Origin: Neobacillus pocheonensis
GTDB taxonomy: Bacteria; Bacillota; Bacilli; Bacillales; Cytobacillaceae
Assembly (NCBI GenBank): GCA_023702235.1
Contig: JAMQCR010000002.1
Span: 1,231,001-1,295,000 of the forward strand
Reading direction: 5' to 3'
Length of the DNA: 64,000 bases
The position numbers and the translations under genes were made by a program. Shown here in pieces: positions 34,143 through 43,177 of the stretch (the first letter of the stretch is position 1; each line of letters opens with the position of its first letter). The notes under the pieces are model-generated. The model made no database searches and was not told the DNA's origin. It saw only the letters and a program-made list of their open reading frames with translations.

Positions 34143-34290
34143 TGAATTAATTCACTTAAAGTAACGGGTGCTTATCTTGAATAAGATTAAACAATGTTCT
34201 TCAACAATCGGGCGCATTTCTAGAGCAAGAAATACGCTCTTTTTAATAAATTGGCCAGATTGTTGCGGATGTAGTTTTAGCATTAATAGT
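34143..34290. repeat. Family A box followed by a family B repeat
   Basis: AATTCACTTAAAGTAACGGG then TGCTTATCTTGAATAAG is family A. From 34190 TTCTTCAACAATCGGGCGC, hairpin ATTTCT / AGAAAT, and GGCCAGATTGTTG form family B, a repeat with inverted ends seen again at 37770, 61558 and 63858. Reading frames through it on the reverse strand are not genes. Confidence 0.65.
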
Positions 34291-34529
34291 GGGGACCGTA
34301 CCACATATAGTGGTAAAGCAGAAATTTGAAAAGTAGTAAGAATCACCCCAAATGAGACTTCAAAGCAAAAATACAGCCCGAGGCATTGTAGCCTTTCTTT
34401 CCTTCTAATAAATTATTTTCACCTTTCCAAAAATTGCTTTCCTTTGCATTTCGAATATACAATAAAATTGACCTTGATAAAATGGTCAGTTTCCCTATAG
34501 ATAAAGGGACAAAGGAGAGGATGCTTACT
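34291..34529. promoter_or_regulatory. Promoter region of the MocR gene with inverted repeat
   Basis: TTGACC at 34469-34474 and ATGGTCAG at 34482-34489 form an inverted repeat (TGACC, 10 bases, GGTCA). The same half sites appear as a tighter palindrome at 36025-36050 before the next gene. It is a likely autoregulatory site. Confidence 0.5.
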
Positions 34530-35957
34530 ATGTTTGATATCTTACTCTCAAATATGGATGAAACGGAGAATCCGCTTTATCTCCAAATATACAATCAGTT
34601 TAGGGAGCGAATTCTCACTGGAGACATACAAAGTAATACAAGACTTCCCTCCGTTAGAGCGCTCCAGTTGCAGCTAAATATCAGCAAAACACCTATTGAA
34701 ACAGCCTATCAAATGCTTGTTGCAGAAGGCTTTGTATATAGTAAACCGCAATCGGGGTTTTATGTGATAAATATGGATGAGTATGAATCCCGGCAACAAA
34801 ATAAACAGCCCGATTATTTTTTAAATACTCCAACACCCGATGAACTGTCTGTGAAAAAGAAATACATAATTGATTTTGACCCCTCGGCAGTGGATAATGA
34901 ATTTTTTCCAATCCGGACTTGGAAGAAAATGCTGCATCACGTCCTAGAGAACTATTCAAACAGGATAGGCGAATACGGAGACATGAAAGGAGAACACTTT
35001 TTACGAAAGACAATAGCAAATTATTTAAGAAATTCGAGGAGGGTAAATTGTTCACCTGAACAAATTATTATTGGTTCGGGAATCTCCTATAGTATTACGA
35101 TACTCACAAGATTAATAGAAGGAATTCGGTATGTTGCCTTTGAAGAGCCCGGTTTTGAGCCGGTAAGGGAGCAGTTTCTACAAAATGGATATGAGATAAT
35201 TCCAATCGAAGTGAGCAATAATAGCTTTGGAATCAAAAAATTAGAAGAAAGTGGAGCTCAAATGATCTATGTCACACCTTCCCATCAATTTCCGACAGGG
35301 AGGGTAATGCCGTATACGGAGAGGGAGTATTTGCTCCATTGGGCCAATAAACATAATGCGTATATCATTGAAGATGACTATGATGGGGAGTTTCGCTACC
35401 TTGGGAAACCAATCCCATCTCTACAAAGCATTGATCATCAAGGAAGGGTTATATATATTGGAACCTTTTCGAAGGCATTTACACCAGCTTTGCGCATGAA
35501 TTATATGGTGTTGCCAATGAGACTTTTGAAGAAATTAGAGAGCATACATCATTTTTTATCTTGTCCGTCACGTGTCGAACAATGGGCAATGCATGCATTT
35601 ATTGAGCAAGGTCATTGGTATCGTCATATTCGCAGAATGCGCAATAAATACAGAAAAAAACATTTTACCTTAATGGAGTGCATACAGACGCATTTTGCAA
35701 ATAAGGTTGAAATTACAGGTCATAGTGCAGGACTTCATCTTCAAATTACGGTAAAAACTAGGCTTCATGAAAAGGAATTATTGAAGCTGGCAGCTGATAA
35801 AGGAGTAAGGGTCTATGACTTTCAGAAAATGAGGATAAACAAAACTCAGTCGTCTTATCCAAGTATTTATTTAGGCTTTGCAGGCATACGGGAAGCAGAC
35901 TTGGAGAAAGGGATTCAATTATTAAAAGAAGCCTGGTCCCATTCTTTTATCGAATAA
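34530..35957 (+). CDS. MocR/PdxR-type regulator (GntR HTH plus aminotransferase domain)
   Basis: The start is ATG 34530 with AAAGGAGAGG upstream (an ATG at 34521 is in frame). Residues about 10-80 form a GntR winged helix (PLYLQIYNQFRERILTGDIQ, RLPSVRALQLQLNISKTPIE). Residues about 115-470 form a class I aminotransferase fold with IIEDDYDGEFRY and the PLP lysine in YIGTFSKAFTPALRM. Such proteins sense PLP or amino compounds. It probably regulates itself and the thioredoxin-like gene at 36095, which shares the TGACC/GGTCA site. Confidence 0.88.
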   Translation: MFDILLSNMDETENPLYLQIYNQFRERILTGDIQSNTRLPSVRALQLQLNISKTPIETAYQMLVAEGFVYSKPQSGFYVINMDEYESRQQNKQPDYFLNTPTPDELSVKKKYIIDFDPSAVDNEFFPIRTWKKMLHHVLENYSNRIGEYGDMKGEHFLRKTIANYLRNSRRVNCSPEQIIIGSGISYSITILTRLIEGIRYVAFEEPGFEPVREQFLQNGYEIIPIEVSNNSFGIKKLEESGAQMIYVTPSHQFPTGRVMPYTEREYLLHWANKHNAYIIEDDYDGEFRYLGKPIPSLQSIDHQGRVIYIGTFSKAFTPALRMNYMVLPMRLLKKLESIHHFLSCPSRVEQWAMHAFIEQGHWYRHIRRMRNKYRKKHFTLMECIQTHFANKVEITGHSAGLHLQITVKTRLHEKELLKLAADKGVRVYDFQKMRINKTQSSYPSIYLGFAGIREADLEKGIQLLKEAWSHSFIE

Positions 35958-36024
35958 TTTTATGATGGGAAAATATATGGAGAAAAAGCGATTTAATTAA
36001 ATCTGTCTTTTGGAAAAACTTTCA

Positions 36025-36050
36025 AACTGACCATTTATGAATGGTCAGTT
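36025..36050 (+). promoter_or_regulatory. Palindrome AACTGACCATT...AATGGTCAGTT
   Basis: Two 11-base arms with a 4-base centre lie 45 bases before the thioredoxin-like gene. It matches the TGACC/GGTCA repeat in front of the MocR gene. It could also serve as a weak terminator (TTGCTTTA follows), but the match argues for an operator. Confidence 0.55.
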
Positions 36051-36094
36051 TTGCTTTATATTTACCACTAAGAAGAAAGGAAGTGTAATTTTAT

Positions 36095-36700
36095 ATGGAA
36101 AAGCAAATGAACTTAAAACACAAAATCGGACATGGAATATCTATCCAGCAGTTCATGAGTGGTATGAAAATTAGGGTGATGGAAATGAGCAATATCCCGA
36201 ATACGAAAGAGCAATTCATTGCCAATTACGAAAATTTTTCTTGGGAAAATGAGGAAGATGGGAAGTTTTTCCTTGCACTAGGTGAACATTCTAATTTTCA
36301 TTGCTTTATTCTGTGTACAGATTGGTGTCCTGATGTTATATGGAATGTCCCCGTATTGGTCCGGATAATGGAGGAAGCGCAAATTCCAACCGAAATTCTC
36401 GTTATGGAGGATCATTTGGAAACGATGGATCTTTTTCTTACAGATGGTGCCCGCGCGCAGCCTGTTGCAATTTTGTTAGATGCAAACACCGGGAACGTCC
36501 TCGGAAGATGGGGAGCACGTCCTGCTTATATTCAGGCGGTCATGGATAAATTTAAAAAGAAACATACTGATAAACAAGCATCTAATTACCAAGAAAACTT
36601 AAATTGGACCTATCGTGATATTGGTGAACTCTATAATAAAGGAAGGGAATACCAAACAGTTATCATTCAAGAGCTAAAAAAACTAATTTTTCAACAATAG
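36095..36700 (+). CDS. Thioredoxin-fold family protein
   Basis: This 201-residue protein has the CTDWCPDVIWNVPVLVRIME segment of the Bacillus thioredoxin-family group (thioredoxin_9 type). It keeps the WCPD motif, in which the second active-site Cys of thioredoxin is replaced by Asp. GARAQPVAILLDANTGNVLG provides the cis-Pro region. It is likely cytoplasmic. AAAGGAAGTG precedes the ATG. Regulated probably by the upstream MocR protein. Confidence 0.75.
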   Translation: MEKQMNLKHKIGHGISIQQFMSGMKIRVMEMSNIPNTKEQFIANYENFSWENEEDGKFFLALGEHSNFHCFILCTDWCPDVIWNVPVLVRIMEEAQIPTEILVMEDHLETMDLFLTDGARAQPVAILLDANTGNVLGRWGARPAYIQAVMDKFKKKHTDKQASNYQENLNWTYRDIGELYNKGREYQTVIIQELKKLIFQQ

Positions 36701-36786
36701 AATTCGAAATATGCGGACAAATGTTTTATTGTGTGTTATCCGAAATAAAAAATATCAATGGAAAAATGATTTTGGAGGTATTGTAT

Positions 36787-37290
36787 ATGTATGTAACGAA
36801 TGCAGACTTTATTAGAGAATGGAACAAGGAAGCAATATTAACTCAAAACGTTTTGGATGGATTGACGGATGATTCGTTAAAACAACTAGTTTATCCGGAA
36901 GGTCGTACATTAGGAAGAATTGCGTGGCATTTAATAACAAGTATTCCAGAATATTTAGCTCATTTCGGGTTGAAGATAGATAGGGTGGAAAATGCAGAAA
37001 ATGTCCCAACCTCAGCTAAAGAAATTGCTGAAACCTTTAAAAATGTAAGTTCTTATGCGTCCAAAGTCATTGAACAACAATGGACAGATGAATCTTTGAA
37101 AGAAGTGCAAACTGCATTTGGGAGGGAAGAATCAAATGCTACGATTATTATGGGACTAATCAAGCACATTGTTCATCATCGTGGACAAGTTACTGTTCTT
37201 ATGCGTCAAGCAGGAATAAAACCTTTTGGGGTTTATGGACCACCTAAAGAAGATTGGATTCATTTAGGAGTGGAAAACCCACCGCATTAA
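36787..37290 (+). CDS. DinB family protein
   Basis: The start is ATG 36787, after GGAGGT. The 167-residue helical bundle shows the three metal-binding His positions of DinB proteins: RIAWHLITSIPEYLAHF and LIKHIVHHRGQVTVLMRQAG, followed by PFGVYGPPKEDW. DinB-like proteins may be thiol-dependent transferases (bacillithiol S-transferase fold). Substrate unknown. It looks intact, unlike the DinB gene at 61767. Confidence 0.85.
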   Translation: MYVTNADFIREWNKEAILTQNVLDGLTDDSLKQLVYPEGRTLGRIAWHLITSIPEYLAHFGLKIDRVENAENVPTSAKEIAETFKNVSSYASKVIEQQWTDESLKEVQTAFGREESNATIIMGLIKHIVHHRGQVTVLMRQAGIKPFGVYGPPKEDWIHLGVENPPH

Positions 37291-37326
37291 TATGATTGTG
37301 TTAAAAAGCAACAAATAATAAATGGA

Positions 37327-37586
37327 GTGCAGAATGCTGGAACGATTGCTGGCAGTTTGAGATTATCTGGTAATACAGCTCATCCGAATCCCTATGCTAA
37401 CCAAGCCATATTCCCAACCATTCGCAACATCGCACGTACTTCTTTTGTAAATGGCACGATTGATATCTTCCGTATTGTGGGATGGATCCTTGCAGCAGGG
37501 GCTATTTTAGCCTTAGTATTAATTCGAAAAAAGATATGTATGTTCATCGTCAAGAGACTCCTGAACCAGAAAAGGTCACTGAATAA
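37327..37586 (+). pseudogene. C-terminal fragment of an MFS-type (DHA2) transporter
   Basis: The segment reads TIRNIARTSFVNGTIDIFRI, then VGWILAAGAILALVLIRKK, a last membrane helix like that of DHA2 drug exporters. At the AAAAAAGA run near 37530 the frame slips; one frame over it ends KDMYVHRQETPEPEKVTE, a normal hydrophilic C-terminus. All preceding helices are missing, so this is a relic. Confidence 0.5.
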
Positions 37587-37623
37587 CTGTAAACAAAGAC
37601 TCTTCATTTTGAGGAGGCTTTAG

Positions 37624-37955
37624 AAAAAGATTAGAAATAAGTAGAAAAAGTGAAATAAATGCTAATCGGGGCGATTCTTCAAAGTGAAGGTCGCTTTTTT
37701 CTTATTCTAACTTAAAATTGTGAAATATTATTAAACTATCGGGAGCTTATCTTGAATAAGATTTAAGCAATGATCTTCAACAATCGGGCGCAATTCTGTA
37801 GCATGAATTGTACTCTTTCTTTATGTTAAGGGCCAGATTGTTGAGGAATCATGAACAGTAAACATACTGGTTAAAGATTGTTTGTGAAAAGTTACACTTA
37901 AGCTAGCGGGGCAGGATATATATATTTTCTCATGATTCAAAAAAATTATTTTCCC
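37624..37955. repeat. Intergenic DNA with family A and B repeats
   Basis: At 37735-37760 a family A box, at 37770-37850 a family B repeat (TCTTCAACAATCGGGCGCAA, stem AATTC/GAATT, GGGCCAGATTGTTG) and at 37892-37915 another family A box (TTACACTTAAGCTAGCGGGG). No gene. Confidence 0.6.
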
Positions 37956-37986
37956 TTGACTCTTACGTGACGTAACGGTTTATAGT
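37956..37986 (+). promoter_or_regulatory. MerR-type promoter with 19-base spacer
   Basis: TTGACT (37956-37961) and TATAGT (37981-37986) are separated by 19 bases, the long spacer of MerR-activated promoters. The spacer contains the dyad TTACGTGACGTAA. It lies 35 bases ahead of the merR-like start. Confidence 0.75.
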
Positions 37987-38021
37987 GAAGATACCGGTAA
38001 AAATTCGCGCGAAATAAGGGG

Positions 38022-38537
38022 ATGGTTATTTCAGTTTCAGGTAAGGAGAAATGGAAGACAGGAGAACTTGCAAAATTAACAGGTTTAACGATTCGGACCT
38101 TGCGCTATTATGACCAAATTGAACTGTTCTCACCATCAGACTATTCAGAAGCAGGATATCGCCTATATAACACAGCAGATCTTTCGCGGTTGCAGCAAAT
38201 TCTTAGTTTAAAAGATTTAGGGTTAACACTCGAGGAAATTAAATCGATCCTGGTTGACGATACGTATAACCCTATTGAAGTGGTGGCTCTTCAAATAGAA
38301 CGTTTAAGAGAAAATATTAGAGTTCAACAGAAGCTGTTAAAAGATTTGCAAAATGTATCTGAAATTTTGCAAACGAAAGAGACCTTGACGGTTGAAGATT
38401 TTACAAATTCAATTGGAATGATGAAAAAAAGTCATGAAAATTATTTTTACGGGCGCCAAAAGAATATGGAGCGCCAATTTGACAAACTTGGCGAATTCCT
38501 TCCTAATCATCTGTTTCACCAAAAAAGGAGGAAGTGA
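38022..38537 (+). CDS. MerR family transcriptional regulator
   Basis: The HTH at the N-terminus reads KWKTGELAKLTGLTIRTLRY then YDQIELFSPSDYSEAGYRLY, followed by the MerR dimerisation helix (EEIKSILVDDTYNPIEVVAL) and a helical ligand part. It most likely activates the promoter at 37956 and controls itself and the SRPBCC gene that follows without gap. Similar MerR-SRPBCC pairs occur in Bacillus. The effector is unknown. Confidence 0.85.
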   Translation: MVISVSGKEKWKTGELAKLTGLTIRTLRYYDQIELFSPSDYSEAGYRLYNTADLSRLQQILSLKDLGLTLEEIKSILVDDTYNPIEVVALQIERLRENIRVQQKLLKDLQNVSEILQTKETLTVEDFTNSIGMMKKSHENYFYGRQKNMERQFDKLGEFLPNHLFHQKRRK

Positions 38538-38539
38538 GA

Positions 38540-39483
38540 ATGAAAAAACACTTTGTAACACATGATACCTTTGTCATTGAAAAGGTGTATAATTACACAC
38601 CTGAAGTGGTATTCGCTGCATGGGCAGACCAAGAGCTTAAAGCAAAATGGTTCACTGAGGCGGAAGAGTTTGATTTTCGAGTGGGTGGACATGAAAAAAA
38701 TCATGGTGGCCTTTTCCAGGAGGTCCTGTTTACACATTTAAGGCTCACTATCAAGAGATCATTCCTGACCATCGCATTGTCTATTCCTACACCATGGATC
38801 TCGATGAAACGCGGATTTCCGTTTCTGTAGCAACGGTTGAGTTTAAACAAATTGATGAAGGAACTCACCTGATTTTTACCGAGCAAGGCGCATTCCTAGA
38901 CGGCCATGATACAGCAGCAGATCGTGAGCACGGGACAAATATTTTGCTGGATCAGCTTGGTGAACAGTTGAAAAATAACCAAGAGTTAACAGAATCCTAT
39001 GGGGTATCGAATATTATTAACTCTTCTGAGCCAATTTCTGATCGTGAGATTGTCAACACACGTATCTTCAATGTGCCACGTGAAATCATGTTCAAAGCAT
39101 TCAGTGACCCGAATCATTTGGTAAAATGGTGGGGACCCGAGGGCTTTACTAATACGTTTCATGAGTTCGATATGCGACCGAACGGTATTTGGCGTTTCAT
39201 TATGCATGGACCCAATGGTGTAGATTATGAGAATAAATCCATCTTTTTCGAAATAATGGAACCTGAAAAGATTGTTATCCACCATCTGGAGTCAATACAT
39301 GAATTTTTATTAACCATTACATTTGGTGAGAAAGAAGGCAAAACCGAACTTATATGGCAAATGCTCTTCAAATCAGTTAATGAATGCGAAAAAATGAGAA
39401 GTTTTTGTTACGAAGCCAATGAACAGAACTTTGATCGACTTGAGGCGGAACTGACTAAAATGGTTAGCCGCAGGCAACACTAA
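38540..39483 (+). pseudogene. Two-domain SRPBCC/AHSA1-type protein, one frameshift
   Basis: The ATG at 38540 follows AAAGGAGGAAG and overlaps the merR end. The first SRPBCC domain starts FVIEKVYNYTPEVVFAAWAD. Near 38700-38712 the frame breaks; the alternative frame gives PFPGGPVYTFKAHYQEIIPD and continues through HLIFTEQGAFLDGHD into a second domain, STRIFNVPREIMFKAFSD-like, with LVKWWGPEGFTNTFHEFDMR. The fused protein would have about 314 residues. These proteins bind small hydrophobic ligands. One indel explains the break. Confidence 0.8.
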
Positions 39484-39642
39484 TTTAATTTTATTAAAAT
39501 AGGGGCTAACATAGAAATTTTACTTATTCAGCTAAAGGTTCATTTGTTGAATAACAATTAAGTGATTTTAGGACTAAGTTATTCCATTAAAGGGCGCGTT
39601 TATTTAAGAACGCGTCATTTTCGTATATTGGCCATTTAATTT

Positions 39643-39748
39643 AAGAGGTTGCATTAAACCTCACTTTTTATGCAGCATCAGGCGCAATTGAGATTGCGTA
39701 ATATTTGATTTATCACCGATGTATAAAATCCAGCATAAATGATAAATG
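39643..39748. repeat. Repeat family C, copy 1
   Basis: It starts AAGAGGTTGCATTAAA and includes TTTTTATGCAGC, AGGCGCAATTGAG and TTGATTTATCACCGATGTAT. TTTATGC pairs with GCATAAA at the end, forming a long hairpin. Confidence 0.6.
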
Positions 39749-40013
39749 GCGATTAAATGAAACCACTTAGCACACAGCTCCGGAGCCAGTTGGGTTATTA
39801 TTGTAGCTATTATTCTATTCCTAGGTGCAATATTCTTTCGATTAAACCTGATTTAATTGAAATTTGATAATGCGGATTATGTGAAATAGGTATACAGATA
39901 ACTGTGCTTATTCCTCAACATCAGCTAATAGAGGATTTGTTGACTATTCAAGAATTGGCATGATCCTGTAATAAGGATCAGCGCTCAATTTCTTTTAAGG
40001 GCTAGATTTGAAT

Positions 40014-40121
40014 AAGAGGTTGCATAAAAAATCGAACTTTTATACAGCTATCAGGCGCACATGAGCGTGTTGTAAACGTTGATTTATCACCGATGTATAA
40101 AACGCTGTATAAACAATAAAT
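40014..40121. repeat. Repeat family C, copy 2
   Basis: AAGAGGTTGCATAAAA, TTTATACAGC, AGGCGCACATGAG, TTGATTTATCACCGATGTAT and GCTGTATAAA. The end stem is TTTATACAGC / GCTGTATAAA, a compensated version of the stem in copy 1. Confidence 0.6.
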
Positions 40122-40307
40122 TGTGACAAGTTGAACCCTTTTGGCACTCAAGGGGTTATTTTGATGGAGGACTTCTAGTACATTTATTATGTCAACCTCA
40201 TATGTAGAATATACAAATAGGAATACCCTCTTCCTAATGTGAATTTATTATAAAGTAGACAACAATAAATTCAGTCTAGCTCTCTATGTAGAGGAGGAAA
40301 ATTGTAT

Positions 40308-41168
40308 ATGTCGAATATGCAAAAAACTATAAACCATATAGATTCATTTATCCAATCAACAGTAATCTCACGGGATGGTACAGTAATTGGTTATCTAAGT
40401 ATTGGTAAAGGACCAAGTCTTATTGTAATCCATGGTGCACTAAGCAGTTCGAATGACCTTACTAAATTTGCCCAAGAATTATCAGATTCATTTACAGTCC
40501 ATATTATAGATCGACGGGGACGAGGAATAAGTGGACCACAAGGAATTGAATACTCTATTATCAAAGAGTCCGAAGATATTCAAGTAGTACAAGAAGCAAC
40601 AGGTGCAACTCATGTGTTCGGTCACAGCTATGGTGGACTCGTAGCTTTAGAGACTGCACGTATGTTTCAATCCTTTACTAAAATAGCCCTATACGAACCT
40701 GGAGTTTCTATAAATTCATTACCAACAGATTGGGACTGGGTATCACAATATGAAGAGGCAATGGATCGTAAAGATTTTAGGGGAGCATTTACCAGGTTTG
40801 TAAGAGGAGCTGGTCATAGCCCTTTAACACGGATGCCAAACTGGTATGCAAAATTCATTTTACGTATGGTAATACGCGGAAATAGTTGGCTCAAAATAAA
40901 AGAATTATTGCCAACGAATTTAAATGAACATAAAGAAGTTCAACGTTTAGAGTCCACTTACAACAATTATCAGATAATCAATGCAAATGTATTATTAATT
41001 TCTGGAGAGAAAAGTCCGGAAACAGTACACCAAATGATTGAAGTATTAAATCAAACAATTCCAGAAACACAAACATTAATACTACCAAAATTACATCATC
41101 TTGCTCCATGTAATGAGCATTCACCAATTGAAGTTGCAAAGCACGTAAAACGGTATTTTCTTAGTTAA
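40308..41168 (+). CDS. Alpha/beta-hydrolase family protein
   Basis: The 286-residue protein shows LIVIHGALSSSNDLTKFAQE, IIDRRGRGISGPQG, the nucleophile elbow GHSYGG in ATHVFGHSYGGLVALETA, and the final His in LPKLHHLAPCNEHS. It belongs to the common AB-hydrolase fold (esterase/epoxide hydrolase-like); substrate unknown. GAGGAGG lies before the ATG at 40308; a TTG two codons upstream is possible. Confidence 0.82.
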   Translation: MSNMQKTINHIDSFIQSTVISRDGTVIGYLSIGKGPSLIVIHGALSSSNDLTKFAQELSDSFTVHIIDRRGRGISGPQGIEYSIIKESEDIQVVQEATGATHVFGHSYGGLVALETARMFQSFTKIALYEPGVSINSLPTDWDWVSQYEEAMDRKDFRGAFTRFVRGAGHSPLTRMPNWYAKFILRMVIRGNSWLKIKELLPTNLNEHKEVQRLESTYNNYQIINANVLLISGEKSPETVHQMIEVLNQTIPETQTLILPKLHHLAPCNEHSPIEVAKHVKRYFLS

Positions 41169-41229
41169 AGCTCTAAACAATTTCTTTGAAAATTAACACA
41201 TTATAATCATTCATAATTACTGTTTTTCT

Positions 41230-41430
41230 GACTCACTCCACGGGGCAAGCCCGCGTGGGGTCTCCACATATAGTTTCTCGTAAGCGTACATGAAGGTAAC
41301 CTTCCATCGGCATTACGCACTAGCTATAGGGGTGAAAACCAACAAACAAGCAATCTGATGACCACATTAGCGTTTGCTTTCTTTCCAGTTGGAAACGGAG
41401 GCTAAGTCAAACCCCTGAAATGTATTTTGA
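41230..41430 (-). ncRNA. Structured right end of an IS200/IS605-type element, candidate omega RNA
   Basis: On the reverse strand this follows the TnpB-like tail. It is GC-rich and ends with the hairpin CCACGCGGGCTTGCCCCGTG (about 41231-41250). IS605/IS1341 elements end in such a hairpin and their tnpB 3' end doubles as the guide (omega/re) RNA. The element is incomplete, so this would be a relic. Confidence 0.5.
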
Positions 41431-41440
41431 AAGTAATGGA

Positions 41441-42038
41441 TTAAGAAATTTTAATCCCACTATTTAGAACAACCATCCGGTTGTTTTTTATTTCTTTAAT
41501 GCATAATTCGTGAAATTGATAAAATTTTTCAAATGTATTATGACACATTTCATTATTTGGTTTTTGCAAATCTTTTTCCGAACAATACAGTAAAAATGCT
41601 GAGTATAGATCACGTTGAATTTTCGTTCCGCAAGGCAAAGTATGCCATCGTTTGGATGTTTGAGTCGTTAGATATTTAAAAAGAGAGCGGAGGGCCGATA
41701 TTTTCCTATTTATTGATACTTTCTCTGGTTTCTTAGTTTTCTTTTTTATTAATGTGGACTTCGCGTCGCTGGAGGCACTTAAAAAAGTTTTTAGCATCAT
41801 CTAAACGCAGGTTTTCCAAGTCTGACAAGGGAATATCTTTAATATTTTGACAGTTTGTTATTCTTTCTGCGATTAGCCAACCAAAGAAAATCTTATAATC
41901 GTGTAAATAATTTAATAGTGTGGAGGGGGAACGGGTATCAAGTTTATCATCCACGTATTCACCAACGTAGGAAGGCATTTCATTGACCATTTCCTCTAAT
42001 TTCTTTTGATGGATCTGATGTTGTCTTGAGACGGCCAT
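41441..42038 (-). pseudogene. XerS-like recombinase remnant joined to a TnpB-like C-terminal tail
   Basis: From ATG 42038 the frame reads MAVSRQHQIHQKKLEEMVNE then MPSYVGEYVDDKLDTRSPST, like the N-terminus of the recombinase at 56234. A frameshift near 41760-41800 leads to ASSDAKSTLIKKKTKKPEKV and SALRSLFKYLTTQT. From about 41656 the frame continues as SKRWHTLPCGTKIQRDLYSA, which is not recombinase. The CG...QRDLYSAFLL pattern looks like the zinc-finger/RuvC-III end of TnpB-type nucleases. The recombinase catalytic domain is gone, so the gene is dead. Confidence 0.65.
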
Positions 42039-42175
42039 ATGTCCACTCCTTGTCGAAATTTGTCGTTTATGCGTAAAATTCAATTTTTACGTATAGATGT
42101 TAACATAATTACTTTATGGTAAATATAAGATTTATTCCTTTTTACCAAGAAAAAGGGAGCCATAAGAAAATATGA

Positions 42176-42334
42176 TTATTTTATAGGGACTTTTACGTAA
42201 TCATACTTATCCGGATACATAGTTCTAAACTTACGAATAGCATTTTCAGTTGCTTTTTTAGATTCAAAAACTTCATTTAAAATAATTGTTTCTTCATTCG
42301 TATTAATATGAAAAACTCGAATTTTATATCTCAT
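42176..42334 (-). CDS. 52-residue protein, paralogue of the one at 57508
   Basis: The product starts MRYKIRVFHINTNEETIILN and continues EVFESKKATENAIRKFRTMY. It shares KYKIRVFN.NTN.E....EVFES with the protein at 57508-57669, and both lie between a hepT gene and a XerS-like gene, in the same order. Predicted beta-beta-alpha fold, no known domain. It is too short for many gene finders. GGGG precedes the ATG on the reverse strand. Confidence 0.6.
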   Translation of the reverse strand: MRYKIRVFHINTNEETIILNEVFESKKATENAIRKFRTMYPDKYDYVKVPIK

Positions 42335-42348
42335 AGAAAACCCCTTTA

Positions 42349-42643
42349 TTAATATTTTAGAATTTGTCTTGTATAATCGGTGAAATCACAAAGATGCTTA
42401 TCCACGATTTGATTTAGAATGTCTATATTAATGGTTTGATAATCGTGAACCGCAATATTACGAAATCCAACCATTGCTTTTAGTCATTTGGCAATGATTT
42501 CGTCTATAATCGAGTTAGACTGAAGCATATCAAAGGCATCTCTACTGGTCTGAGGCAATCCAAGGCGTTGTTCAGATACGATATGCATGGCCAAGTCTAT
42601 AGAGGCTTCACATGCACGTTGTATATTTATGGCTTGTTTATTG
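42349..42643 (-). pseudogene. Truncated HepT-like HEPN toxin with internal stop
   Basis: The reverse strand reads NIQRACEASIDLAMHIVSEQ, RLGLPQTSRDAFDMLQSNS, a TGA (42484-42486) where the other copy has Arg, then LKAMVGFRNIAVHDYQTINI and a normal end. The HEPN motif RNIAVHDY is kept. The first 40 residues and any mntA partner are missing. It is about 65-70% identical to the intact hepT at 57684. Confidence 0.78.
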
Positions 42644-43177
42644 CACTACCATTAAAGTACAAACCGGTGAAAATCTAAAAATGACAATACTAAAGTAGAC
42701 CCAACAATTTAATTTTTTAAAGCTGAGCCGAAAATTAAACCCATGTCTCCACTATCAGTATGAACACAATAAAGAGTTGGTATTGAGAACGAAAGATTTA
42801 ACGAATAGGATATCCATCAATGAAAGTGAACTTCTTAAGTATTTTATTTTCATAAAAGAAATCTTTTAACGAATTAAAGACCACTATTGGGAGCTTTTTT
42901 TGTTGAACTACACATAAGCACTTTTGCGTTTTTATTTATCCCATGGTATTCCTTTCTTTAAATGAGTTCAAATACTTTAGGAATAGTAGAAAAAAGTGAT
43001 TACATGCTTTTTCGTCACCATAATGCTCAGGAGATGTGCAACTGTAATCAAATCCTAATTATTTAAATTCTTGAGGTAGGTTAAAGATTCTAATACTTCT
43101 TGATATTTCTTTAATTGTAGAAACGATGTAAAAATCTTCTTCATTAAAGGATACAAAATGATAAACTTATTGATAGC
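42644..43177. other. Gene-poor region
   Basis: This is AT-rich, with short open stretches on both strands but no RBS-linked frame. A diverged repeat box (TGTTGAACTACACATAAG) lies near 42901. It probably contains remains of lost genes, including the missing mntA-side of the module. Confidence 0.4.

Larger units (their letters stand above)
39484..40307. repeat. Gene-free 0.8 kb block of repeats
   Basis: This contains diverged family A and B pieces (for example TTATTCAGCTAAAGGTTC at 39522, GGGCGCG/CGCGTC near 39595-39617) and two copies of family C (39643-39748 and 40014-40121). I see no gene. The last 100 bases hold the promoter and GAGGAGG site of the hydrolase gene. Confidence 0.55.

Noticed and set aside
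34152..34346. Reverse frame of 64 codons
   Set aside because: It runs through family A and B repeats and has no RBS.
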